A stretch of 64,000 nt of DNA, taken from Castanea sativa (taxonomy: Eukaryota > Streptophyta > Magnoliopsida > Fagales > Fagaceae). Shown here in pieces: positions 1 to 11,500 of the stretch (its first letter is position 1; every line of letters starts with the position of its first letter). The stretch covers positions 31,469,501 to 31,533,500 of the forward strand of contig NC_134021.1 in the NCBI RefSeq assembly GCF_040712315.1, written 5' to 3'. The notes beneath the pieces are model-generated. The model made no database searches and was not told the origin of the DNA. It saw only the letters and a list, made by a program, of their open reading frames with translations. A program made the translations under genes and the position numbers.

Positions 1-1624
1 CCAGAAAAATAAAAAGATAACTTAGTCGATTTGGGTTAATTTTCTACTTCATTCATAATTCCTACGTACATAAATACTAGTGAGGAAAAAAACCTCATCA
101 CAACTAACTCCTAAAACATAGGAACCAATTCCTATTAAAATATAAATACAAACTAAAATTAGATCCTAATCTAATCTACTTTGCTGGTATACATTTATTC
201 AAATTCAAACTACATCACGATTCAAATTCAAAGTGATCTGCATATTGACTCAAGCCTTCCTTAATTTGGGACATAACGTTCCCTTCCCCTTAAGATGAAT
301 CTTGTCCTTAAGATTCCAGGACTTGGAAATTGAAACTTGCTCACACCATATCACTCTTCATCCTCGATTGAAGGAAATTCGACCACGAATTTTGAAGGGT
401 TGAAGGACAAGAATTTTTACATGAATACTTGCACCAATTCTTCAACTACTTTTGTGATTGCAACATAAAAGTCTTTCATCCAACATCATTGAACTCATAT
501 GAAAGTACAAACTAAATGGGTAGAATTGAGATAAGCTCATTTGAATTCACAATCTTTTCCACTTTGTCAAACCTTTGATCCTCAATCTCAAATTTTGTAG
601 CAAGTGCACCCTCCAACATATTACTCTGTGGATTGTTGATGACTCTTGTATGACATTACGATTTTCCAAAATTTCATAGGATCCTTGTACTTTGGATTGT
701 TCATTGAGCTCCAAAATGTCCTTGGATTGATTATCTAAGATCTCTAACATTTGATCATATGAATTGTGCATCCTATCTTGCGTCCTTGCTATTCTTTTGG
801 ACAAGTCCTTGAGAATCTCTGACACGTGGTTGACATGCTCTAACATTGTTCTTTGTTCTTCAGGATTGAATCTCTTATTCTTATATGAGCTAGACATCAT
901 GAACTTTGAGCTTGTGCAAAAACTGATTTTTCGAACAAAAACAAAATGGATGTTGCACGTGGAAACTTGTGTGAGAGATTTTTTTTCTTTTTCTGGCAAG
1001 TGGGCTGGGCCAGGTATCGTGTTGGGTTCAACTAGGTCTGTAAAGGCAGGGATATAAAATGGGCTAGGTCAGGTGCTTGACAGTTTTCAATAATTGGTGT
1101 CCGTTTAAGAATTTTTGGGTTGTTGGCTTGATGAAGATGACTTAAGTGGAAAGTGGAAAAACGGTGATTTTTCTTTTTTTGTGTGTTGATGATATTACCA
1201 GCGGGATGCGGGTTTCTGTGCTCACAAGAGTGGGTTTGATTTTTTTTTTTTTTTTCCTGGTGGAGATGCAGATCGAAATGCTTTGATACCAAATGTTGTG
1301 AATTAGAAAAATAAAAAGATAACTTAGTGGGTTCAAGGTGACTAGCCTCCTGAATTTGAGAAGGAGAATAGACTTTTTGGGTTAATTTTCAGCTTATTTC
1401 ATTCATAATTCCAACGTACATAAACACAAGAGAGGAAATAAACCTCATCACAACTAACGCCAGAAACATAAGATCCAACTCCTAATTAAATTTAAATACA
1501 AATTGAAATTAAATCCTAATCTAATCTACTTTGCTGCGATATATATATTCAAATTCAAACGACATCATGATTATTCAAATTCAAAGTGATATGGATACTG
1601 AGCCCTTTAATTTGGGACATAACA
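1..1624 (-). mobile_element. Non-autonomous Gypsy-type LTR retrotransposon, copy 1
   Basis: Two direct repeats flank a 1-kb interior. The 5' LTR is 1294-1624, reading TGTTATG..CAACA on the minus strand. The 3' LTR is 1-278, lacking only a few bases at the window edge. Next to the 5' LTR is TTTGGTATCAAAG (minus), the tRNA-iMet primer site with one change. Next to the 3' LTR is a purine tract (minus strand, about 279-297). The interior holds only a broken gag-like reading frame and no protease, RT or integrase. The element lies in intron 7 of PNPase and shares its family with the copy at 12014-14444. Confidence 0.85.
547..900 (-). pseudogene. Gag-like leader ORF remnant of Gypsy-type element, copy 1
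   Basis: The minus-strand frame from MMSSSYKNKRFNPEEQRTML onward is a charged, helical, coiled-coil-like stretch of roughly 70 residues (up to about ELNEQSK). It then loses homology. The position just inside the primer site suits the N-terminal part of gag. No capsid domain or zinc knuckle follows. Confidence 0.5.
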
Positions 1625-1696
1625 CACACCCATAAAATGTTCCTCCCAATCCACTAATACCAAATCCCTATCAATCCTAGACATAGATGACATATT

Positions 1697-2950
1697 AGAA
1701 TTTTTTTTTTATAGGTAATAAAAGTTTTATTGATAAGAAAAGTACAATGTGTTTACAATAGTAAACTCATTGCACTTGAAACGAATACAAACAAATCAAA
1801 GGGAAAAGCTAACAGAAATAAGGAAATCAAACATGGTAATACAATGCATAAAGCCCCAAATATAAGTCCACTCAAACAAAGTCCTAGCTAGCAAAGACTT
1901 CAATAGATCAACAAGTCTTTCAATGTCCTCAAATGTTTGGGCATTTTTTTCCTTCCAAATTAACCACATAAGATATGCCAGTACCATATTCCAAACATTT
2001 GAAGAATAAGCCCCAAACCAATTCCTCCATGCAAAAATGAGAGAGACAACTGTATTTAGCATCACCCATTGAAACCAAACATAAGAAAGACTTCAACAGT
2101 AGGTTAACCAAATTATTGTTCCCAATGAAGTCCAAGAAATCAAACACAGCTGAACTAAAAGAAATACACCCAAGCCTCATTTATGAATATCTGATTATAT
2201 TGAAGTAAAAAAAATCAGACTCTGAGCCAAACCCCACCGCAATCTCACACTATTAAGCTCCTCCTAGGCTATCCTTAGTCGAGTCATATACCTAGTGTGT
2301 ACCCATTTGAACCCATCTTCCACCCTTAAATAATAGACACAAAAACCTACTAGCAAAAAAAAAATTCTCAAACACACTTTTATCCCAAACCAGTGGTGAG
2401 CCCCATGCTGTGTCAATTGCATCCAGCACAACCCAATCAACAAAGGGACTTCCACATAAACTTCTATCCAAGGTAGAGTTAATACTATCAATTTTGGTCT
2501 CCTGAAAGCACACAATATCACATTTCCAATCCTTGAGAAAATTCTTCACAATATCCCTTTTATGGGGATTGTTCAACCCCCTGACATTCAAGACAACAGT
2601 TTCAAATTAATGGATAAAACTGAACCACCCCCACCCCATTCGTTGCCTCTCTACCTCTGATGCTTCTACCCAAAGGCCCATTATAATTAATAGAGGAAAT
2701 AAAACCTTTTAGCTCCCTAATACCCTTCTGAACTGAATTTAGCTCCCAACAATTGCTTGTATAGCCATTTTGAAACATCATTTACAGATTGCAAGAGAAT
2801 AATCCATGAATTTGAAACTCGTGCAAAAAATGGCAAGAGAATTGACCACAATTCTCCAACAACATGAAATATCAAGGAATTATCGAACCCAAGTGACAGA
2901 ATTATATAGGCCAAACCAAAGTTACCCCTGAACACCCCTACCTCTCTCTA
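1697..2950 (-). mobile_element. Internally deleted L1 LINE, antisense
   Basis: The minus strand reads from an ORF1-like end (about 2935-2650) into the ORF2 endonuclease start NVRGLNNPHKRDIVKNFLKD, with CDIVCFQETKID (2591-2292). After a gap it reads the ORF2 C-terminus WNMVLAYLMWLIWKEKNAQT (2065-1796). It ends in a T-run (about 1701-1711), which is the poly(A) tail on the other strand. The rest of the endonuclease, the whole reverse transcriptase and several kilobases are missing. Frames are broken. The upstream limit is uncertain and may reach about 3240. Confidence 0.8.
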
Positions 2951-3271
2951 ATTCCTCTCTTGAGTCAACCCTACTCCTCTTCCTTTACATCCAAGCTATG
3001 TATATTTGGTAGCATCCTTTCCTTGGCCTCTTTTTATACATCAATAAATAGCCATCAAACTCCATGAAGATCTAACCTTTTCTGCACCAAGCCATCCTTA
3101 AAATCCTTTCAACATCAAATCTCATTAAAGGATATATCAAGAACCCATTTAGAAGTGTAATCTAGTGATAAATTTTTGCAAGATTCTACATCTGAATTAT
3201 TACCAGAGCCCACTAATCCCTCCATCCTACGTCCCATTTAATATAATTGATTACTAGTAATATCCTTTCAC

Positions 3272-3740
3272 TGTTAGGTTAGAAATGTGTTTCCTTTCCT
3301 TTTATGATGTATATGGGAGTCCTATTAAAATGCCTCAAATTGCAGTATTGTAAGCAGTTGATTATGGATTTATTAAATTTGGGTTACAAGTTTTCTTCCA
3401 ATGCTTTGTGCTGATTCCAGGTAAGCCCATGTACTGATTCCTAGGTTCCTATCATGCTTGATGTTGATTCCAAGCAGTCCTACGTGTTGCTGCCTAGGTC
3501 CTGTTTTTCTATTTTCATCACTTGATGCTAATCCAAGCAAACACCAGATGCTTACTCCTAGGTCCCATCCCTTTTGTAATATCATTCTTTTGTTTCTCAT
3601 ACACAAGTCACCCTTTTAAAGTTTATTGCGCAGCATCAAACTTGGTATCGGAGCTCGTTCGTTGTTCAACAACAGGTTCTGTTCCTTCTTCCGATGTAGT
3701 ACGCGCAAGAAGATTTATAGCATTTCGATCTTGTGATGAT
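3272..3740 (+). mobile_element. Copia-type 5' LTR with primer-binding site, rest lost
   Basis: The sequence starts TGTTAGG at 3272 and runs about 365 bp to the primer site TTGGTATCGGAGC at 3642-3654, a near-perfect tRNA-iMet complement. About 85 bp of leader follow before similarity ends. The LTR contains imperfect repeats built on tgattcc and cctaggt (3411-3570). No gag, pol or second LTR is seen. It is probably a truncated insertion in PNPase intron 7. Confidence 0.65.
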
Positions 3741-3789
3741 TAAATATACTTCTTAAGGAAATGAAAGTTGGTAAAGAGGCCTATATCTT

Positions 3790-3895
3790 TTTAATGGTAA
3801 GTTATAATAGCACTCAATTGGTTTTGATCCCACAACCTCACCCTCCACTCATTCTTGTGAGAGGAGAAAGTGCCATTTGAGTCAATGACATAAGG
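3790..3895 (-). repeat. tRNA-derived SINE-B copy, degenerate
   Basis: The minus strand shows a decayed A box (GACTCAAATGGCAC) and B-box region (GGGATCAAAACC), and it is clearly related to the better copy at 5576-5682. A second, plus-strand remnant with AAGTTCAAAACCC lies at about 3955-4055. Confidence 0.5.
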
Positions 3896-4113
3896 ATTGG
3901 CAATAGTGCTTACAAAGGTACTCCAGTTGTAACGAATAAAGATCAGTTTCCAAGTTTCCTAAAAATAGAAATCTAGTCAATGACATAAGAATGGGTGAAG
4001 GGTAATGTCATAAGTTCAAAACCCACCAGATGTGTGTATAACTTACCAGTCAATCTATCAAAACAAAAGAAAAATTAAACATTAAAAAAAAAAAAAAAGA
4101 GTAAAGAGTTTAC

Positions 4114-4270
4114 CTCTATCATCAATATTGCATTATCTGTACCAGCTAATAACAAGTCCAGCTCAGATTCTTCCATCTCCTTTGATGTGGGATTCACAAT
4201 ATACTTATCGCCAACAAGACCAATTCGAACTCCTGCAACTGCTTTTGAGTTGGGCACTTCTGAAAGAGCT
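4114..4270 (-). CDS. PNP1: PNPase exon 7 (last exon in window)
   Basis: This 157-nt exon encodes [40 protein letters not shown] and [12 protein letters not shown]. The acceptor is ATTACAG and the donor GAG|GTAAAC. It ends in phase 0. The next expected residues (a Gly-Tyr stretch leading into the helical linker) were not found in 1-4113, so the next exon should lie left of the window. Confidence 0.92.
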
Positions 4271-5385
4271 CTGTAATTTTTAAATGATTAGGATTAAAGA
4301 AACATAGATGTCTTAAATGTAATAACATGCTGTAAATCCTCATAGGAATGGGGGAGCAAATGAAAACTTATTGGGCTTACAATGCTATCCCAGCTGCTGT
4401 GACTGCCAAAGAATCAGGGGAATGCAAACCATCATAACTCAAAACCTGTAAGCATAATGTGAATGTGGAATTTCTTGGCAAGATAAAATATAAAGTTAGC
4501 AAGAGAAAAGCATTGTCATGTTTGGTGTGTTTCATATAAAAAAGCAAGTACTGACAAAAGAGCATAATTATCTACTAACAATACATAGAACAGGTAGCCA
4601 GTAATGTTTTTTTTTTTTTGATAAGTAACGATAAAAATATATTAGAGAAGAACACAGTAATGTTTAAAAAACACAAAAAATAAAAATAAAAGAAGAAGAA
4701 GAAGAGAGAGAGAGGCCCGACCTAAGGAGCACAGACACAGCAAAAGCCCCTATGTGAATGTGTTGGACTAAGACACGGCTGCATGCGTGTCTGCAAATTA
4801 TCTGGCAAATATATACATAATTTGGACACAATCAAGACATGGCACAGACACATGACCTAAAAAAATTTGAAAAGGAAAAAGATAGATGTTTGATAACCTT
4901 GCACAATCAAAGCACTTTGCTCCACACAGTGATGGGCTTCCCACTCTCTAGACATACTCTCTCCCTCTAGATATACTCTCGCACCCAATCTGCACTACAA
5001 CCACTCAGATCTGCACTCGTTAGCCCTCCGTCAAGTTCATCAGCCTCTATCTACCTGTCTGTCTCTCTCTCTCTCTCAATATTCGTTGAAGAGGCTGCAT
5101 GAAGTGGGAAGAACTCTTAGGACTGTCCATGTTGGGCATCCAGGACTCAATGAAGGCAGAATTGATAATGAGCAAAGTTCGGAGGTCTTTGGAGAAGGTT
5201 CTCAGCTCCTGCCCTCAGGGTCAGGGGTTGAGCCAAGAGTGTGAAGCTTGCATAAACATAGTAGCCACTTCTTTATGAGGCTTCCAAGCATTGGTCCTTT
5301 TTTTTGTGTTACTTTAAAGTTGGAAATGTGGGATCTAATATGTCAGGGTAAGTGGCCATTTATGGTTTAATATGGTCGTCTTCAA

Positions 5386-5429
<44 letters not shown>

Positions 5430-5544
5430 CCTTTTCGTTTCATCTTCTATCCTTTTTTATTATTTTTGCATTTAACAAAAACCTATTTTTAATACTCTTA
5501 TTCTTGTAGTAGTCAGTGTTTTTATTTTTTTTATTTACTATTAA

Positions 5545-5575
<31 letters not shown>

Positions 5576-8500
5576 GATTGGTAAGTTACACATGCACCCA
5601 ATGGGTCTTAAACGCACGACCTCACCCTCCATCCTATTATTATGCAAGGAGGAAGTACCAGTTGAGCTATAGCTCATTGGTTTATCTTTTATGGTTACTT
5701 ATTCTGTTGTTTTCTGTTATTACGTTGTTACTGTTCTTAATATTTATTCTGTTTTTATTCTCACAAAAACCATTTACATTTTACTATAATTCTACCTATT
5801 CACAATGTGCCATTGTGATTCTAAATGACAGAAATAGTACTTGGGTCTCTCTCACTCTGGATAGTGATGGAGGCCTAGCTACCACAAATTAGCTAGAAAC
5901 TTGCTTTGTGACAACTCAAGAGATCGGCATGGGGGGAATTTGTAATTTTTTCATTGAATCTAAAGCTAATCCCATTGGTGTTAGAGGAGAGTAGAAATTT
6001 TTTTGCGTTATGTATAATTGAATATGGTAAGCATTTCATGAGATCAATGCTTATGGGCAAGAAAGCAGCACAAATAATTGAATGTGGTAAGCATTTCATG
6101 AGATCAAGGCTTATGGGCAAGAAAGCTGCACAGTGGTTGATGAATAAAATTAAGAAAAGTGTCGTTGAAGATAGTGCAAAACAGTTTTTCACCTTTCAGG
6201 ATGGTGACATAGCTTACAAATGTCAATGGTCTTCAAATGCCTTTGACCAATATTTGACAATGACTGAGCTCATAGTTGGTGGGTGAAGAAAGGCTATTAT
6301 CATACCTGAAGGAAAATTAAAGAGGAGCAAGAGGGGGTTTGGACTTGAATTAATAAAACTGTTGGAAACCTCCAATTATGCTTTGGTGGCTCCAGGTCAT
6401 GGAAACACCTCAGTACAGAACAGCAAGAGGCACTCAGTGGTACAGTCAGATCAGTCTTTCATGGAAGTGGTTAGAGGGGAAAAGAAACAAGAGGAGGTGG
6501 TGCAAATAAGGCAAGCTCTTGTCAATGGCAAGGGGAAAAGTGAAGCAGAGGAAACAGTGGTTCTGCCCACTGATTTGAAGAACCAACGTCAATCTCAAAT
6601 AAATAAGATAGCATCAATGGGAAAGACTGGTGATAAACCACTCCCAATAGCCGTGGGAGCTGGGGTTGGAGGAGTCCAGTCGAATATGGCAATTGTTAAT
6701 GAGGGGGCAAAAATGTCGGGTGTTATAAATAAACAATTTCCATTATGTTTTTCAAACTCAAACGACAGTGGGAAAAGGAGAGATTTGAAGAGTTCACATT
6801 CGTTAAGGAGAGGTTTAATTGTGGAGGTAATTGAAAGAAAATAATGCACAATTTCCAGTCTTGGGTCAATGTGGGCCTAGTCAAGTTATGGGCTTGGGTA
6901 AAGAAGCCATGTGTGTGGACCCAAAACTTGATGTACCAGGGGGTCAGCCTATACCCACTAATAAAGGGTGCATGAGCTCAATTTTTTCAAGCCCAAGCTC
7001 TTATGAGTTAGGCAAAACATCCAAGGCCAATGAAGAAAGTAGAAATCTGCAGCTTATGGAGGGTATTCAAGAGAAAAGAGAGATCTCAGTCATATCTGAG
7101 CCTTCACCTTGATCGGTCGCTTCTTAGTTTCAAATGAAAGTAGGGTGTTTGAGCTAGTGTCAGATGTTGATAGGCGGTTTTTGGTAGCTGTTTGTTTGAC
7201 GATAGTAGTTCCACTAGAAATGTTTTGGGTCAAGGAGATCCACTATCTCCTATGCTATTTTTTATCATGATGGAGGTCTTTAGCAGGAAGGGGCTGGTTT
7301 AATTAGCGGCTTTAAGGCTAACGGTAGGTGGGATGATGGAGTTGGTGTTTCTCATCTTTTTTTTGTCGATGATACAATCTTGTTTTGTGATGCAAATGTG
7401 GAGCAAATTCTTCATATACAGATGCTGCTTCTATGTTTTCAAGTTGTCACTAGCTTGAAGGTTAATGTCCGCAAGAGCGAAATAGTCCAAATTGGGGCGG
7501 TAGATAAAGTGCATGTTTTGGCAAGGATTTTGGGGTGTAGGGTTAGGAATCTACGCATGTCTTATCTTGGCATGCCTTTGGTGGCCTCTCATAATTCTTC
7601 TTCTATTTGAAATCCTATGTTAGAGAAATTTAGGTTGGAAGTAGTTATATTTGTTTTTTTTTTTTTTTTGATAAGTAAGATGTTTATTGATATAAAAAAG
7701 GAAACACCCTAGTACACAGGGAGCGTACAAGGATTAAACAATCAAGAACAAAAATTACAAAAATCTAAAAAATCAAGAAAAGATAAAAATGATTGGTTCC
7801 GCAAAGCAGTCAACCAATCTATTAAGGTTCTAAAGAAAAATAGCTTCAAGGCTGAGATTGATCTCTCCTTATCTTCAAAGTACCTGCTATTTCTCTCTCT
7901 CCAAAGACACCACAATAGGCAATGTGGAACAAAGATCCATATATACCCATTTCGATGACAACCAAATCTGCCTTGCCAACATGCTAATAACCCCACTACA
8001 GATTGCGGCATCACCCAGCTAACTCCAAACAATCCAAACACCATTATCAAGTTGTATTTGTCCAAAGGTGGTAGACTGACTTTGATTAAGAGTGTATTAT
8101 CAAGTCTTCCTAGTTACTTCCTATCACCTTTTACCGTTCCTACTAGTGTGGCCAATAAGATTGAAAAACTGCAAAGGAACTTTCTCTAGGACGGTATGAG
8201 GGGTGAATCTAAGCGACATTTGGTAGGATGGGATAAAGTGTGTTCCTATGGCTAATGGTGGTTTGAGGATACGGAAACTGACTACCTTAATAAAGTGTTA
8301 TTAGGAAAATGGCTATGGCGCTTTGGAGTTGAGGAGAATCGACTTTGGCAAATGGTGATAGCTATGAAATTTGGGGAAGAGTAAAGGGATGTATTTCTAA
8401 GTTAGGAAGGGGTGTTCATGGTTGTGGTTTGTGGAGGGACATTCGTAAGGGTTGGGAGGATTTTAGACAACATTACCGGTTTGAGATTAGGGCAGGGAAT

Positions 8501-11500
8501 AGAGTGAAATTCTAACATGATTGTTCATGTGGGGATCAACCTCTTCAAATGACGTTTCCAATTTTGTATGAGATAGCCATTAATAAAGAAGAAGCTTATG
8601 TTGCTTTATCCTTGTCTAGGCAAAGGGAATGGGAAAGGTGGCCTTGGGATGTGAGGTTCACCCGAGATTTGAATGATTGGAAAGTGGGTTCTATGGTGGA
8701 TTTTCTTCATTTTTTGGAAAATAATACCCCTTTAACTAATAATGGGGATCGATTGAGATGGACTAAGAAGAAGAATGGAAACTTTGACATTCGATTGCGC
8801 TATAATGCTCTACAAGCTCTGTCACTTCTCCTTGGAAAGGTATTTGGGGAGTGAAGGCCCCTAGGCAAGTTTCTTTTTTTGTATGGATAGCTTAGAATAA
8901 GATACTCACTGGTGATAATATGAAGAATAAAGGGTTTGATTTTATTGATTGGTGTTTCATGTGTCATTGTTGTAGGGAGACTGTGGATCATTTGCTGATT
9001 CATTGTAAGAAGGCTCAACAGTTATGGCATTTCGTCTTCCGATCTTTTGAGGTTTCTTAGGTCCTACCAAAAACAGTACCATTGTGATTGTCATGGTGCA
9101 TATGGAGGGAATGTAATTGTCATATTTTTGAGAATGTGGATAGTTTTGATGATCAGTTACTTGCTTCTTTTAGTGGTTATTGGTTTGATTGTTCTCAGGC
9201 TTATAGACTCACATCTTGTGACTCCATCCCTTTATTTGTTAGCTCTCTTCTTTTTTGTAATTAGTCTTCTGTTTTTTCTTTCCTTGCTTTGTACTTTTTT
9301 ACTACTTGGTGCTTTCTTGGCATATTGCAGTGTCTTATAAACTTTTTCTTACCTATCAAAAAAAAAAAAAAAAAAAAAACCACTGGTTGTGTAAACTTAC
9401 AAATAAAAGAAAATATCAGAGATCCCAATTTCAAAGCAAGCAGCTATTAGTCACTCCATTGTTTCAAAGGCCACAAAACACAAGCATCCAATTTCCAAAT
9501 GATGCAAACTGAAACAATATATAAAGACAACCAAAGACTAGATAAAAGAAAGGCATTCCTCAGGAGGAATAACCAAGGATTTTACCCAAGATAGTATCTG
9601 AGTCTCATGGTTAAAGCCTTTAAGTATTGTTGGGCGCAAAGGCCTATCAATCAATCTACAAATAAGAACCTGCACACAACAGAAAGTAGGACTTAACTAA
9701 CACAACAACTTCATCGATAAAATGGAATAAATTTTATTGCAAAGAATCAAATGCTAAACAATTTTATGCTACATTATGCTTTAACAGTTGAAATAGTTCT
9801 TCAATTCTTATTACCATCCTAGGTTGGAAGTAAGGAAATAGGATTAACAAGAGATGCCATTCAAATTCAAAGCACCAAGTGAATTAAAAGCCCAGGGGGG
9901 AAAGAGAATTAAAGAAACAAAGAAGGTTAAGCAGATGAAAATGCAACAGCAGAAGCCCACTCCAACAGCAAAAGGAAATACATATCCAACCCATTAACTA
10001 TTCAACCTAGTCCTAAAACATGGAAGAAGAACCACAAAGATTTCATTCTTTGTATTTGTGAAACCACCATATGACACAAGAAAAAAGAGTTACTGCTCTC
10101 ACCATGCTTGCTTAGGGAAGTCGACTATTTTAATTAAAAAGCAAGACCATGTTAGAATCAACAAATTATGCTCATCTCTGATCCAATCGATTGCGTTTCA
10201 GCCAACTAAATCAAAAGCAATGGTAAAAGATTAAAAAGAGGAAAAATATCAACAATCATTTTCATGAATTTAAATAATAACAAGCTTGACGCAGCACAAA
10301 GTTTGCAAAGGGAATGTGTGCAGGAATTTAGAATCTGAATTCTGAACCCTAGGTTTCAGAACCTAAAGTTGCCTAGAATCAGCACCAAGTAACTGGAAAA
10401 TATTTAACAAAATTTCATTCATCAAATCAAACATACTCCAAAATATTCTCTAGAGCCTTTAAGTAGGTATCCAAAGATGAATCAAATAAGGGAAAAAAAT
10501 CATAATAAATTATATCAGATATGGAAATAAGCTCGCAATCAATTATATATTTAATAACAAAAAAAATAATATCAAAATAAAAATATTAATAATTCCTTGC
10601 TCAAGACTAAAATATTGATTGCACATGTCATGTGTGATACCCCAAATTACGTGGATTGAATTATATAGATGTGTGTTGTACATTGTGTGCTAAGCCAGAC
10701 ATCGAGTTTTCATTGGGTCAAACTAAGCTATATAAGGGGCGTGCATGGATTAGGTTGGGTCGAGTTGAGGGATTTTTTCAATCCTACCCACCATGGTTTG
10801 GTTGAACAAAATCCAACCCAACCCAACTCATCATAGGGGTCCAATCCAACCCACCTAGTTCGGGTTGGACCCAGGAGTTGGACAATTTTCTTTTTAATTG
10901 AGCATAAGTATAGCACCAACACAAATAAAAACAAATTTATAAACTAATAAACATGAGTATAGCACTAATCCAACACAAACTATTTTATTAGCGTTTCAAA
11001 GTTTAAACCAATACAAATAACAACAAATTTATATTGGTAGTGCATCAAACTAACACAAATAATCAAACCAAATGACATTTCGTGTCCGTTTGGGAATAGC
11101 CTTTTTAATTTTTTGCTGAGTGTTCTAAAATATACTTATATTTTGAAAAAAATGAGAAAAAATAAGAAAATTTGAATTTTAAAAAGCTGTACATAAAGCT
11201 AAAAACTAAGCTTATAAGCTCTAGCCAAACAAACACTTCATTTACTTAGTAAGATATCAAATACTTCTATCTCAACTCAAGGGAGAAACAAAATAAACAT
11301 GAAAGGGTCTTTTTATTATGTGATTCAGGGTGATACTAATTCCCCATTTCCATGAAATGGTATTTGTACTATTAAATTTCCTAAAAGGGTTGCTTTCTTT
11401 ATGTGGATACGAGCTTTAGGTAGCTTTAGGTAGGATCCTCACGTTGGATAATCTTATAAGGAGGGGATTGCCATTAGTATATTAGTCTTGTATGTGTCTA

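Larger units (their letters stand above)
5900..9379 (+). mobile_element. Degenerate L1 LINE carrying a second L1 inside it
   Basis: The plus strand reads an ORF1-like region (5954-7110) with [20 protein letters not shown]. After a deletion it reads reverse transcriptase with a decayed ADDT box (about 7355-7375, read as VDDT) and [15 protein letters not shown] plus [11 protein letters not shown] (7380-7610). It resumes at 8061 with [20 protein letters not shown] and runs to the C-terminal zinc-ribbon-like part with [13 protein letters not shown] (8850-8890) and [15 protein letters not shown]. It ends CTTACCTATC plus a poly(A) tail at 9358-9379. Many stops and frameshifts make it dead. It fills most of PNPase intron 5. 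Confidence 0.88.

Noticed and set aside
1..4113. PNPase exon 8 inside the window
   Set aside because: I looked on the minus strand for the residues expected after AILMIE and saw only transposon sequence, so the exon is taken to be outside.
5578..5892. 104-codon plus-strand ORF
   Set aside because: Starts in a SINE and runs through AT-rich intron sequence; no conserved content.
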